Numbered from the stretch's first letter, positions 1-9,263 are shown. The stretch is 64,000 nt of DNA from Bradyrhizobium sp. ARR65 (GCF_000472385.1 NZ_AWZU01000014.1:96282-160281), one strand, 5' to 3'. The notes: generated from the sequence alone by a model not told the origin. Numbers and translations are program-made.

Positions 1-963
1 CGCACCCAGGTCCAAGGGACGCTCGATAGCGTCGATTTCGTCGAGGGGCAGGACGTGAAACGCGGTGATGTCCTTGCAAAGATCGATCCGCGCGTGTTCG
101 AGGCGCAGGTCGACCAGGCCGAGGCTGCGCTTGCCCGTGATCAGGCGAGCCTGAAGAACGCGCAACTCAACCTCGCGCGGACGCAGCCGCTTGCCGCGCG
201 CGGATTTGCCACCCAGCAGTTGCTCGATACCCAGGACTCGCAGGTGGCGCAGGCGCAAGGCACGGTCGCGCTCGACAAGGCGGCGCTTGAGGCTGCGCAA
301 ACGCAGTTGAGCTACACCACGATCACCGCGCCGTTCGATGGGATCACCGGCATCCGCCGCATCGATCCCGGCAATATCGTGCACCCAGCCGATGCGAACG
401 GGCTCGTCATCCTTACGCAACTAAAGCCGATCTCGGTCATCTTCACCCTGCCGTCGACCAACATTCCCGATGTGCAGAAAGCGCTCGCATCCGGCGAGGC
501 GTCGGTCGACGCGTATGACGCGGCCAACAAGCAGAAGCTCGACCATGGCAGCCTGATGCTGATCGACAACCAGGTGGACGCATCGACCGGCACGGTGCGG
601 CTGAAGGCATCTTTTCCGAACGAGAAGAAGGACCTCTGGCCGGGATCGTTCGTCAACATCCATCTCACCATCGCGATCCGCCATGACGCCGTGACCGTGC
701 CGTTGACTGCCGTTCTGCAGGCACCAAGCGGCGCCTTCGTCTACGTCGTCGACACCAACCATGTGGTGAGCATGCGCAACGTTAAGGCGGGCCAGTCGCG
801 CGAAGGCAAGGTGCTGATTGACCAGGGCCTGTCCGGGGACGAAACGGTCGTCACCGCCGGTCAGTACCGGCTGACGCCGGGGATATCGGTCGAGGTCGTG
901 TCCGACGATCGCAAGGACATGGTTCAGAACGCCACCACCGCCAGCGCAGGCATGTTGCCATGA
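1..963 (+). CDS. RND efflux periplasmic adaptor (MFP family), N-terminus outside window
   Basis: Membrane-fusion adaptor linking an inner-membrane RND pump to an outer-membrane channel. The reading frame is open from base 1 and begins inside the lipoyl/barrel-sandwich part (VEGQDVKRGDVLAKIDP), so the signal peptide and first domain strand lie upstream. A coiled-coil hairpin follows (QAEAALARDQASLKNAQ region), then the second lipoyl half (YTTITAPFDGITG), a beta-barrel segment and a membrane-proximal domain. The stop overlaps the start of the pump gene (ATGA), showing translational coupling. The substrate cannot be told from sequence; the MdtA/MexE-like layout suggests drugs or other amphipathic compounds. 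Confidence 0.93.
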   Translation, partial: RTQVQGTLDSVDFVEGQDVKRGDVLAKIDPRVFEAQVDQAEAALARDQASLKNAQLNLARTQPLAARGFATQQLLDTQDSQVAQAQGTVALDKAALEAAQTQLSYTTITAPFDGITGIRRIDPGNIVHPADANGLVILTQLKPISVIFTLPSTNIPDVQKALASGEASVDAYDAANKQKLDHGSLMLIDNQVDASTGTVRLKASFPNEKKDLWPGSFVNIHLTIAIRHDAVTVPLTAVLQAPSGAFVYVVDTNHVVSMRNVKAGQSREGKVLIDQGLSGDETVVTAGQYRLTPGISVEVVSDDRKDMVQNATTASAGMLP

Positions 964-3900
964 ACATCTCGCAAGGCTTCATTCGCAAACCCATCGCCAC
1001 GGCTTTCCTCGCGATCGGCATCACACTGATCGGCCTGGTCGCCTTCTTCCGCCTGCCGGTCTCGGCCTTGCCGACGGTGGACACACCGACGATTCAGGTC
1101 ACCGCGCAATTGCCCGGCGCCGATCCGCAAACCATGGGCTCGTCGGTCGCCACGCCCTTGGAGCGCCAGTTCGGGCAGATCGCGGGCCTGACCGCCATGA
1201 CCTCGTCCAGCGGTTTCGGCAATACCGAGATCACCCTGCAATTTTCGCTCAACCGCAGCACCGATGCGGCCGCGCAGGACGTGCAAGCCGCAATCAATGC
1301 GGCGGCCGGGCAGTTGCCGAAAACCATGCCGTCGCCGCCGATCTTCCGGAAGGTCAATCCGGCCGACGTGCCAGTGCTCTTGATCGCCCTGACGTCGGAC
1401 ACCGAGCCGCTCACCAAGGTCGACGATTACGCCGACAGCATCCTGGCGCAAAAATTGTCACAGGTGCCGGGCGTGTCGCTGGTCACGATCGGCGGCATGC
1501 AAAAACCCTCGATTCGTGTCCAGGTCAATCCGGCCAAACTTGCCGCGGCCGGCATCGATCTCGAGCAGTTGCGGACCACGCTCGGCAATGTCACCGTCAA
1601 CCAGCCCAAGGGCGTGCTCTACGGCAATGAACAGGCTTACACGCTGGCAACGAATGACCAGGTGCTAACCGCGAAGGGCTATGAGGATCTGATCATCGCC
1701 TATCGCAATGGCGCGCCGGTGCGGCTCCGCGACATCGGCCATGCCGAGGTGGCAGCGGAGGACGTGACGCTGCACGGCTGGTACAACGACAGGCCGTCGG
1801 TGATCCTCGCCATCCAGCGCCAACCGGGCGCCAACGTGATCAGCACGGTGGACGGCATCAAGAAGCTGCTGCCGCAACTGGTCGCGGGCCTGCCCTCGGA
1901 CATCAAGGTCACGATCGCCTCCGACCGGACCCAGACCATCCGCGCCAGCGTCGCCGACGTGCAGTTCACGCTGGTCCTGACCATCGCACTTGTGGTCGGC
2001 GTCATCTTCCTGTTCCTGCGCAATTTCTGGGCGACGGTCATTCCCGCGATTTCGGTTCCGATCTCGCTGATCGGCACCTTCGGCGTGATGTATCTCCTGA
2101 ACTACAGCCTCGACAATCTGTCGCTGATGGGCCTTTCGATCGCGGTCGGCTTCGTCGTCGACGACGCCATCGTCATGATCGAGAACATTTCGCGGCATAT
2201 CGAAGACGGATTGTCGCCGCTGCAGGCCGCGCTGAAGGGCGCGGGCGAGATCGCGTTCACCATCGTATCGATCTCGGTGTCGCTGGTTGCGGTGTTCATT
2301 CCCCTGCTCCTGATGGGCGGCGTGATCGGGCGGATGTTCCAGGAATTCGCAGTCACCGTATGCGTCGCGATCGCGGTCTCCGTCGTCGTGTCGGTGACGC
2401 TGACGCCGACGATGTGCGCTTATCTGCTTTCGAACCATGGCGCGGGTTCGGGCGTGGTTTCGCGGACGCTGGAGCGCGGATTCGAGGCGATCCAGCGCGG
2501 CTATGAGGCTCTTCTATCCATTGCGCTGCGCTTCAAGCTGGCAACGCTTACGGTCATGCTCGCGAGCATCGTGGCGACGGGCGTGCTATTCGCAGGCATT
2601 CCGAAGGGGTTCTTTCCCCAGCAGGATACCGGCATGATCACCGGCATCACGGAGGCCTCGGCCGACGTCTCGCCGGCAGAGATGGCTGAGCTGCAGCGGA
2701 GCGTGATCGACGTGATTGCGAAGGACCCTTCGGTCGCCAACGCTACTGGCTATATCGGCCCGGGCGGACCCACCGTGACCGAGAATAACGGCCGCCTGTT
2801 CGTGCTGCTCAAGCCGCGGAAGGAGCGCTCGCTCAGCGCCGACCAGGTGATACGTGAGCTCGATACCAAGCTCGCCAAGCTCCAGGGAATCGCCGTGTTC
2901 ATGCAGGCGACCCAGGACATCAATCTCGCAAGCAGCCTTTCCAAGACCCAGTACCAGTTCACGCTCACGGATGTGAACCAGGATGAGCTGAACAGTTGGG
3001 CCAGCAAGCTGTTCGAGAAGCTAAAAAAGCGACCGGAACTCGCCGACGTCGCCAGCGACCAGGCCAATGCCGCGCGTCAACTCAAGCTCAAGATCGACCG
3101 CGATGCCGCCTCCCGCCTCGGCATCGATCCGGCGGCGGTGGACAATACGCTGTACGACGCCTTTGGCCAGCGTCATGTCGCCCAGCTCTTCACTACGTTG
3201 AATACCTACTTTGTGATCCTCGAGGTCGATCCCTCGTTCCAGTCCGGCCCCTATGCGCTGAACCGCATCTATGTCCACTCGTCGAACGGATCGACGGTGC
3301 CGCTCAGTCAGTTCACGACCATCGAATATGGCGCGGCGGCACTGGCGGTGAATCATCAGAACCAGTTTCCGTCGGTCACGCTGAGCTTCAACCTGGCGCC
3401 GGGAACGTCCGTTGGCGCGGCCGTCGCCGCCGTGCAGCAGGAGACAGCCGCGCTGCATATGCCTTCGACGATTGCGACGAGCTTCCAGGGCAACGCCCAG
3501 GCTTTCCAGTCTGCGCTCGCCTCCACGCCAATCCTGATCGTGGCAGCGATCGTTGCGGTCTATCTGATCCTCGGCATGCTCTATGAAAGCGCGATCCATC
3601 CGGTCACGATCCTGTCGACGCTGCCGTCCGCCGGCCTCGGTGCGCTCCTGGCGCTCTGGACTTTCGGCTTCGGGCTCGATGTCATCGGGCTGATCGGAAT
3701 CATTCTCCTGATCGGCCTCGTGCAGAAGAACGGCATCATGCTGGTCGATTTCGCGCTTCAAGCCGAACGTCACCGGGGATTTTCGGCCGAACAATCCGCA
3801 GTGGAGGCCTGCAAGATCAGATTCCGTCCCATCCTGATGACGACCATGTGCGCGATGCTCGGAGGCGTTCCGCTCATGATCGGCACGGGGACCGGATCGG

Positions 3901-4079
3901 AATTGAGGCAACCGCTCGGCTTCGCGATCGTCGGCGGACTGATCGTTTCGCAGCTATTGACGCTGTTCACAACTCCAGTGGTCTACATCTACCTCCAGAA
4001 CGTCAGCAACTGGTTCACACGTAAGCGTAGGACGCATCGCTCTTCCCTTCCCGCTGTCAAACCGGAGCTCGCGGAATGA
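960..4079 (+). CDS. RND efflux inner-membrane permease (MdtB/MdtC/AcrB family)
   Basis: Proton-driven trimeric efflux pump of 1039 residues, full length for the HAE1 family. The N-terminal amphipathic start and first membrane helix (IRKPIATAFLAIGITLIG) are followed by the porter domain, then helices 2-6 with the proton-relay Asp pair at about D400-D401 (GFVVDDAIVMIEN), a second porter half, and helices 8-12 with the relay Lys at about K923 (GLVQKNGIMLVDFA). It overlaps the adaptor gene by 4 bases, so the two form an operon. No outer-membrane factor follows; it may be upstream of the window or encoded elsewhere. Substrate unknown. Confidence 0.95.
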   Translation: MNISQGFIRKPIATAFLAIGITLIGLVAFFRLPVSALPTVDTPTIQVTAQLPGADPQTMGSSVATPLERQFGQIAGLTAMTSSSGFGNTEITLQFSLNRSTDAAAQDVQAAINAAAGQLPKTMPSPPIFRKVNPADVPVLLIALTSDTEPLTKVDDYADSILAQKLSQVPGVSLVTIGGMQKPSIRVQVNPAKLAAAGIDLEQLRTTLGNVTVNQPKGVLYGNEQAYTLATNDQVLTAKGYEDLIIAYRNGAPVRLRDIGHAEVAAEDVTLHGWYNDRPSVILAIQRQPGANVISTVDGIKKLLPQLVAGLPSDIKVTIASDRTQTIRASVADVQFTLVLTIALVVGVIFLFLRNFWATVIPAISVPISLIGTFGVMYLLNYSLDNLSLMGLSIAVGFVVDDAIVMIENISRHIEDGLSPLQAALKGAGEIAFTIVSISVSLVAVFIPLLLMGGVIGRMFQEFAVTVCVAIAVSVVVSVTLTPTMCAYLLSNHGAGSGVVSRTLERGFEAIQRGYEALLSIALRFKLATLTVMLASIVATGVLFAGIPKGFFPQQDTGMITGITEASADVSPAEMAELQRSVIDVIAKDPSVANATGYIGPGGPTVTENNGRLFVLLKPRKERSLSADQVIRELDTKLAKLQGIAVFMQATQDINLASSLSKTQYQFTLTDVNQDELNSWASKLFEKLKKRPELADVASDQANAARQLKLKIDRDAASRLGIDPAAVDNTLYDAFGQRHVAQLFTTLNTYFVILEVDPSFQSGPYALNRIYVHSSNGSTVPLSQFTTIEYGAAALAVNHQNQFPSVTLSFNLAPGTSVGAAVAAVQQETAALHMPSTIATSFQGNAQAFQSALASTPILIVAAIVAVYLILGMLYESAIHPVTILSTLPSAGLGALLALWTFGFGLDVIGLIGIILLIGLVQKNGIMLVDFALQAERHRGFSAEQSAVEACKIRFRPILMTTMCAMLGGVPLMIGTGTGSELRQPLGFAIVGGLIVSQLLTLFTTPVVYIYLQNVSNWFTRKRRTHRSSLPAVKPELAE

Positions 4080-4119
4080 ACACGAAGATAGCGAATGGCA
4101 CAACGGCTCGGAATGGCAC

Positions 4120-4452
4120 GTGTCCGTTGGCACGAGCATCGTTCCGGAGTTCTCGGCTGCGTTTTGGACTAATTGGCTCCTCGTGGCCGTGGCTGGCGAG
4201 ATCGCGGGCCATGCACTGAATCATATCTACCTTCACCGCTTGGGAACAGTCATCGTCGCGCTTGTGCTGTGCTTCCTTGCGATCTCGATATTGCAGGAGG
4301 CGACCCGATGGCTTCCGCGGATGGTCTTTTGGTCCGCCGCATTCTTGCTGAGTCTCTTAGGTGCGGTGCTGACAGAAGCAACCGACATCTCGATGGGAGT
4401 CGGCGACATCGGCGCGATTCTGCTCATCGCCGTTTTGCTCATCTTTTCGTGA
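4120..4452 (+). CDS. Short integral membrane protein, resembles one half of COG4705-type proteins
   Basis: A 110-residue protein with a GTG start 40 bases after the RND pump. About four hydrophobic segments are visible (WTNWLLVAVAGEIAGHALNH, VIVALVLCFLAISIL, MVFWSAAFLLSLLGAVL, DIGAILLIAVLLIF). The opening VPEFSAAFWTNWL and the later TEATDISMGVGDIGAILL recall the repeat unit of the COG4705 membrane-anchored proteins, which are about twice this length. It may be a single-repeat version or a truncated gene. Function unknown. It could be co-transcribed with the efflux genes, but no ribosome site is clear. Confidence 0.6.
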   Translation: MSVGTSIVPEFSAAFWTNWLLVAVAGEIAGHALNHIYLHRLGTVIVALVLCFLAISILQEATRWLPRMVFWSAAFLLSLLGAVLTEATDISMGVGDIGAILLIAVLLIFS

Positions 4453-4874
4453 TCTGTTTTCGCCTCACGGAAAACCTGCCGGTCTGACTGGTGACTGCAA
4501 TGTCCGCGGCTTCTTCGGGTAGGATGGAAAGCCACAGGATGTTGGGTGCTTCATCGAGCCTGCGCTATAGGCGCTTGCCCGCGTGGTCTCATCGGTGATG
4601 CCGTCGGCCCGCAGTGCGCCGACCGTCTCCTTCATGTGCAAATGGCCGGTGAGGCATGCGCCGGGCTGGTTGAGATCGGGCTGAGGGGCGAAAGCCAAAT
4701 AACAAATAAAATGGCCGGCAAGCTGAGAACTGGAAGGTTTACTGGAAAGAGGACCGGGAAATGATTGCGATGGCGGCGACCAGGGCGACTGTCGCGGAAG
4801 TTGCTGCGAAGTTTAGAACGAAGGCCGAAACGATTGAGCAAAAGGCCAGAGCACTTGGATATCCTTGCCCGCTT
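4453..4874. other. Intergenic stretch, no convincing gene
   Basis: Short open frames exist on both strands but lack ribosome binding sites and recognisable products. A frame on the plus strand from 4761 encodes FRTKAETIEQKARALGYP, faintly like short helix-turn-helix proteins, but it overlaps the better supported minus-strand gene at 4875-5102. Confidence 0.4.
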
Positions 4875-5102
4875 TTAGGGCCTGACAGAACTCAGGATAT
4901 TGGACCTGCCGCTGTGAGCTTGCTGTGCGTGGACGGGCGAACACGTCGTGATCAGGAAAGCGGTGCGATTGCACTGCCAGCCCGGCCCCAGTCTCGCGTC
5001 GGAGACACCCTGGGGTAGCCCCGCAGTGACAGCGGCGCCGGTTGCTAACACCGCGGCGGCTATAATCGAGAGCAGCCGCAAACGTTTCCAGGCTGGGTTC
5101 AT
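4875..5102 (-). CDS. Small secreted protein, hypothetical
   Basis: A 75-residue product. Residues 1-27 form a clear signal peptide: positive start (MNPAWKRLR), hydrophobic core (LLSIIAAAVLATGAAVTA), then a mature part with two cysteines (GWQCNRTAFLITTCSPV) that could form one disulfide. A purine-rich ribosome site (GGAAGGGG) lies a suitable distance before the ATG. The mature sequence resembles short exported proteins I associate with Bradyrhizobium, but no function is known. Codon use is normal for the region. Confidence 0.5.
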   Translation of the reverse strand: MNPAWKRLRLLSIIAAAVLATGAAVTAGLPQGVSDARLGPGWQCNRTAFLITTCSPVHAQQAHSGRSNILSSVRP

Positions 5103-5416
5103 GACCGGCCCCTTCCAATTGAACTGAGAGAACCTTGACGACAGCCCGCTTCCGGCTGATGTCGTCGCCGGCTCTGAATTCTTGTGAAACGCGGGCGTAG
5201 GAGGAAACGCCGACGAGCGTTACGCCGCCGACGTTATCCTTGCGACTGCCGGCTTAGCCTTGACCGGTTCTGTCGCATTGTAGTCGGCAGGTAGTATCGC
5301 GCCCGACTGTCGGCAAGCATGACCACGCCGGTGTGATTATGCGTGATCGTTTGATGCGCTTCGTCTCGGGCGGTATTCCCGATCCCGCGCCGACACGGGC
5401 TTAAACGAAGTTTTAA
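5103..5416. other. Intergenic stretch, nothing recognised
   Basis: No open frame with a plausible start and product was found on either strand. The segment separates the divergent small genes at 4875-5102 (minus) and 5467-5706 (plus) and probably holds both promoters. Confidence 0.4.
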
Positions 5417-5444
5417 TTGAGACCTTGCGGTTGTGCCCTATCTA
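5417..5444 (+). promoter_or_regulatory. Possible sigma70-type promoter for the small exported protein
   Basis: TTGAGA and TATCTA are separated by 16 bases and lie just before the ribosome site of the gene at 5467. The spacing fits housekeeping promoters, but the predicted start point is very close to the Shine-Dalgarno sequence, so this is tentative. Confidence 0.3.
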
Positions 5445-5466
5445 ATCGAAGAGAAAGGAGCCAACC

Positions 5467-5706
5467 ATGAAACTTGCAACGATCGTGGCAACTGTATTTG
5501 CCGTCTTGAGCACGGCCGTCGTGGCGCAACCCAGAACTGGAATAGTATCCCGATCTGCTGTCGGGACAGTCACCGCTCCGTCAATAGGGGTGTACAACCG
5601 GCCGTTCGGTACGACCAATGTAGTCCCCACCTGGCGCAACACTAATCCAGTGCCTAGAGCGCCCGCTTTCGGTAACGCACCGTTCAGCTCTGGAGTTCGC
5701 GGGTAA
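5467..5706 (+). CDS. Small exported protein, hypothetical
   Basis: A 79-residue protein with a strong ribosome site (AAAGGAG) 6 bases before the ATG. Residues 1-20 form a signal peptide (KLATIVATVFAVLSTAVVA) with an Ala-X-Ala-like cleavage site before QPRTG. The mature part is about 58 residues, rich in Thr, Pro, Asn and Val with no cysteine, and looks unstructured. No family is recognised. It lies at the edge of a decayed region. Confidence 0.6.
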   Translation: MKLATIVATVFAVLSTAVVAQPRTGIVSRSAVGTVTAPSIGVYNRPFGTTNVVPTWRNTNPVPRAPAFGNAPFSSGVRG

Positions 5707-6020
5707 AAGGGAATCTGCTGAGCTGTTGCTATTGCCAGGGGTGCCTAAGCGTCGGCGCCTTGGTCATGCCGGCTCCTCACGGACAAATCCCTCTGCCTGT
5801 CGAGCGCCGTTCATGTGAAGAGGAGCCTGCGGGCTCGATCCCACGGCAAATGCGAACGAGCGATCTTCGCCTCGCTCTGACGTTGGAGGATCCGTTGCGC
5901 TGCATGTGGCCGATGGCGGCTTCGATAGTCTGCGGGCTCTCGCCAGCCGCCTCGGCGCACAACAGCCAGCAACTCTTCGATGGAATAGAAACGGATTTTG
6001 TTCATCGGCCCCAATGCGCC
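5707..6020. other. Degenerate stretch, no intact gene
   Basis: Several overlapping open frames on the minus strand (for example one beginning MNKIRFYSIEELLAVVRRGG at about 6002) have no recognisable family and break into one another. This is probably residual mobile DNA belonging to the decayed region that ends at tRNA-Trp. Confidence 0.35.
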
Positions 6021-6148
6021 CTATGCTGATAAAACTCGCTGAACGACTGAAGTCCCTACGCCCAGCGTGCGACCGATCTTCAGAATACCCATACCATCGG
6101 CCCTGAGCTCGCGTATGCGCTCCTCCGTCGACGCCTTGATCGGAAATT
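6021..6148 (-). pseudogene. Serine recombinase (resolvase/invertase), C-terminal helix-turn-helix remnant
   Basis: Reading the minus strand from about 6148 gives ASTEERIRELRADGMGIL followed by KIGRTLGVGTSVVQRVL and a TAG stop at 6021-6023. This is the C-terminal DNA-binding segment of resolvase/invertase recombinases, where a helix-turn-helix of the form GILKIGRxLGVGTSVVQRV closes the protein. The catalytic N-terminal domain with its active-site serine is absent. It is a remnant, too short to appear in a long-ORF scan. Confidence 0.65.
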
Positions 6149-6317
6149 GTGTCCCCCTGGAATGTCGGCGATCAAGGATCAAGGTAGGAGCGGACTCGCT
6201 GTACTCAAGGTGAGTCTTGTCTCTCGTGACCCATCAGCGACACGGAACGCAGCACTCCAGCGCGTCATCAATCGCAGGCTGTACGGCGCGCTTCCAGATT
6301 GGTGATGGCAGCACGAG

Positions 6318-7105
6318 TCATTGATGCGTCAGCCTTCGGTTGACAAGGCACAAAAAGTCCCCATCGCTCGTAACGCCAAAGTCGTAGAATTCGGTCCTGT
6401 CCGCGTCAGCAGTTTTGCGAACCTGTAGAAACTTCTCCTCGGAGACCTCCTTGTACGGAGAGTCAACCTCAACGTAAGCCTGTCGCCTTTGGTTCTTCCC
6501 GTCGTAATAGGTCATCGCAAGATACTGCCTAAAGTATAAAAGGCTCATCATCCCATCGATCGGCGCCTTGCACAAGCTCATCAAGACTGGCGATCTTCAG
6601 GTGGTGCATTGTCGGCCACGTGATGTACAGGTCACCAGTCGCGCTATTCGTAAGCGAGTAAGCTGGGTAATAGTTGAACGTACGAATTAAAGTACTAGCA
6701 GGCTTTCTTGGACTGTGGCCGACCATCTCGAATACAAAGAGTTGCTCCGCATTAAAGCGTGAAATCGGAGAGCCGACATTCCGAATGAAAAGCTGCTCCG
6801 ATCCGGCGACGTCGCCATCCAACATGCGCTCCGTCTTGATTTCAAAAACTGCATAAGGGGCATCTTCCTGCTTTGCGGTAACACCATCCAGGATGTCGTT
6901 GACTATCGATTGGATGTCCTCAACACGACCCTGCTGTTCGGCGGACGAGTCTATGCGTGACTGCGTCAGAAAACTCCGATGATCCCTCGAGTTCGCGCCT
7001 GAACAGCACCAAGAAATACGCGCACGCCTCTTCTAGGCGCTCGATTGGAGCTGAGAAGTAATTCTGGAAGGATGCGGCAAGAGACTTCGGATCGGGCGTC
7101 TCCAT
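6318..7105 (-). pseudogene. Unrecognised protein gene broken by two frameshifts
   Basis: Three consecutive frames encode a continuous-looking protein. The start is METPDPKSLAASFQNYFSAP at 7105. The frame shifts at an A run at 6970-6973 and continues through SRIDSSAEQQGRVEDIQSIV and YAVFEIKTERMLDGDVAGS. It shifts again at 6531-6541 and ends QVRKTADADRTEFYDFGV...LVNRRLTHQ. Deleting one base at each run gives a single 261-residue frame (786 bases), so the gene may be intact apart from sequencing errors. Base composition is more AT-rich than the neighbours, suggesting transfer. I recognise no family; it may be cargo of the integrated element marked by the recombinase fragments on both sides. Confidence 0.5.
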
Positions 7106-7159
7106 GACCGATCCGGCCCATGCCGGCGAACGCGGTCACCCGCGCTCAGCTACACCACG

Positions 7160-7468
7160 CCCCGGGGGCACGATCCGCTGTACGTGTTTCCTGGCCCCGG
7201 CGGGGTAGCTATGAACCCCAAGCTAATTACCCGCCGTATGGAGCGGCTGGCCATCCGCGCGGGCATCGACATGGCCCATATCAGCCCGGTGCACTCATGG
7301 CGCCATACCTCAAGCAGCTTGCTATGGGCCGCTTCCAAGGACGTTAAGATGGTGCAGGAGCGGTTGGGGCACCCCACGCCCCAGATCACCACGGAGCTTT
7401 ACGTTCACAACGTGCCGACCGCCGATGAAGCGGCGGCCGATATCCTCGGTGCATTGATGCGCCGTTGA
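7160..7468 (+). pseudogene. Tyrosine recombinase/integrase, C-terminal catalytic fragment
   Basis: About 100 residues of the phage-integrase catalytic domain remain: the HxxR motif (HSWRHTSSSLLWAA), the conserved LGHPTPQITTELYVH with the nucleophilic tyrosine, and a C-terminal tail ending GALMRR. The first catalytic arginine and the N-terminal DNA-binding domain are missing. The fragment ends about 130 bases from the 3' end of tRNA-Trp, the usual position of an integrase gene in a tRNA-targeted island, although this orientation and its truncation mean the element is no longer mobile by itself. A terminator follows. Confidence 0.75.
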
Positions 7469-7488
7469 TTCAACCACGAACTGCCGAA

Positions 7489-7515
7489 AGCTCGGTCACG
7501 TCGCCGGGCTTTTTT
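7489..7515 (+). terminator. Rho-independent terminator after the integrase fragment
   Basis: AGCTCGG pairs with CCGGGCT (7 pairs, one G-T) across an 8-base loop and is followed by five more T residues. Confidence 0.6.
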
Positions 7516-7599
7516 GTGGCGATTTGCCGGCTTGTGTACTTTGGCTGTGTATTTTTGAGGCGTTGCCAAGATCTGGCAGCGCTAAGTCATTGAATTCGT

Positions 7600-7675
7600 T
7601 GGCAGGAGTGGCAGGGCTCGAACCTGCGACCCCCGGTTTTGGAGACCGGTGCTCTACCAATTGAGCTACACTCCT
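7600..7675 (-). tRNA. tRNA-Trp (anticodon CCA)
   Basis: The minus strand folds as a standard 76-base cloverleaf: acceptor AGGAGTG/CACTCCT, D arm AGCTCAATTGGTAGAGC, anticodon loop CTCCAAA with anticodon CCA, T arm with GGTTCGAGCCC, and an encoded 3' CCA at 7600-7602. The 3' end faces the integrase fragment, so this gene is a plausible former integration site. Confidence 0.95.
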
Positions 7676-7825
7676 AGCGGGACCGAAGCAGTGCCGCTGG
7701 TCAGCGTCCTTCAAGCATAAGCCATGGCTCATTTGCAAGGGTGAACCGGGCCGGATGCCCTGTTCAAGCCTCAGCTTCTGCGTCAGACTTCGCCTTAAGC
7801 AAGAACGAGAGCTTTGGGAGAGATC

Positions 7826-9049
7826 ATGACCGCCCAGACCGCCGCCAAAACGACCGCCGCCCCCCAGACCCCGCCTCTGCCGTCAGGCAGGCCGGAGTCG
7901 CTTGGGCTTAGTCCCGCCCGCCTCCAACGGCTTTCGGACACACTGAAGCGGGAGGTCGACAAGGGAACCATGCCCGGCGCAACCATCATGGTGGCGCGGC
8001 GCGGCCAGATCGGCTGGTTCGAGGCCGTCGGGCGCCAAAGCCCTGCCTCGCCGGCGCCCATGACCCAGGACAGCATTTTCCGTATTTTCTCCATGACCAA
8101 GCCGATCGTGTCGGTCGGCATCATGATGCTGCTCGAGGAAGGCCACTTCCTCCTCAACGAGCCGGTCGCGAAGTTCATTCCGGAATTTGCCAGCCAGAAG
8201 GTCGGGGTCGAGAGCAACGGCAAGCTCGAGCTTGTCCCGGTCGAGCGGCCCATGACCATACAGGACCTGCTCCGGCACACCTCCGGCATCACTTACGATC
8301 ACACCGGCAACAGCCTGGTGCAGCAGCTTTATAGGGAATCACGGCTGCGCAGCCGCAAGATCAGCAACGCCGAACATGCGGCCCTGGTGGCGAGCCTGCC
8401 CCTGATCTGCCAGCCCGGCACGGAATGGAATTACAGCCGCTCGACCGACATCCTGGGCCGCATCATCGAGGTCGTCACCGGCAAGCCGCTTGGCACCTTC
8501 CTCACCGAGCGCATCCTCGCGCCGCTGCAGATGGCCGAGACCGCCTTCTTTAGCGGCGAGGTGAATGCCGGTCGCCTCGCCGAACCTTTCCCGACCGACC
8601 CCTGGAACGGCGAGAAGGTCGTGCTCTTCAACATGCTCGAGAAGCCCGCGATGGAATCCGGCGGCGGCGGATTGGTGTCGACCACCATGGACTACGCGCG
8701 CTTCTGCCAGATGCTGCTCAACGGCGGCACGCTTGATGGCACCAGGATCATCGGGCGCAAGATGCTGGAGCTGATGGCCTCCGATCATCTCGCGCCCCAC
8801 GTGAAGATCCAGGGCACGCTGGTGCCGCCCGGCCACAGCTTCGGGCTCGGCTTCGCCGTGCGCACACAACCCGGCATCGCCTCTTTCCCGGGCTCGGTCG
8901 GCCAGTTTTTCTGGAGCGGCATGGCCGGCACCTTCTTCTGGATCGACCCGAAGGAAGAGCTGTTTTGCGCCTTCATGTCGCAGGCGCCGGGACAACGGGA
9001 GTACACGCGCACCCTGGTGCGGAATCTGGTGTATGCGGCGGTGGAGTGA
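7826..9049 (+). CDS. Serine hydrolase, beta-lactamase class C/EstB family
   Basis: A 407-residue alpha/beta serine hydrolase of the class C beta-lactamase/esterase group. The SxxK catalytic motif is S89-M-T-K92 (IFSMTKPIVS) and the catalytic tyrosine is Y203 in WNYSRSTD, the YSR variant typical of EstB-like esterases rather than the YSN of true AmpC. A C-terminal WSGMAGTFFW segment stands where the KTG strand lies. ATG at 7826 is preferred because GGGAGAG lies just upstream; a TTG 12 bases earlier is possible. No signal peptide is visible, so a cytoplasmic esterase is more likely than a periplasmic beta-lactamase. It stands alone next to tRNA-Trp. Confidence 0.9.
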   Translation: MTAQTAAKTTAAPQTPPLPSGRPESLGLSPARLQRLSDTLKREVDKGTMPGATIMVARRGQIGWFEAVGRQSPASPAPMTQDSIFRIFSMTKPIVSVGIMMLLEEGHFLLNEPVAKFIPEFASQKVGVESNGKLELVPVERPMTIQDLLRHTSGITYDHTGNSLVQQLYRESRLRSRKISNAEHAALVASLPLICQPGTEWNYSRSTDILGRIIEVVTGKPLGTFLTERILAPLQMAETAFFSGEVNAGRLAEPFPTDPWNGEKVVLFNMLEKPAMESGGGGLVSTTMDYARFCQMLLNGGTLDGTRIIGRKMLELMASDHLAPHVKIQGTLVPPGHSFGLGFAVRTQPGIASFPGSVGQFFWSGMAGTFFWIDPKEELFCAFMSQAPGQREYTRTLVRNLVYAAVE

Positions 9050-9067
9050 AGCTGCGGCTACGTCAAT

Positions 9068-9191
9068 GCTGTCGTCCCGGCCCAGCGCGGGGACCCATAA
9101 CCACGGGCAGCCGTTCTCGCGAAGACCGACTGCCATCGAAACACTCGGATGAATTCCGCCGTATGGGCCCCGGCCTTCGCCGGGGCGACGG
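9068..9191. repeat. Palindromic intergenic repeat
   Basis: Two related units in inverted orientation, GTCGTCCCGGC...GGGGACCCATA and, on the other strand, CGTCGCCCCGGC...CCGGGGCCCATA, flank a 65-base spacer. This resembles the abundant short palindromic repeats of Bradyrhizobium genomes. It lies between two convergent genes. Confidence 0.6.
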
Positions 9192-9263
9192 AGAGATCAG
9201 CTGATCGATCCTCCCGGTTTCGGCACATACCGGTTTGTTTCCATAGGAATTCGCAACCGCCGT

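Noticed and set aside
4450..5470. Second attachment-site copy of the tRNA-Trp 3' end
   Set aside because: No repeat of GGCAGGAGTGGCAGGG was found by eye near the far edge of the decayed region.
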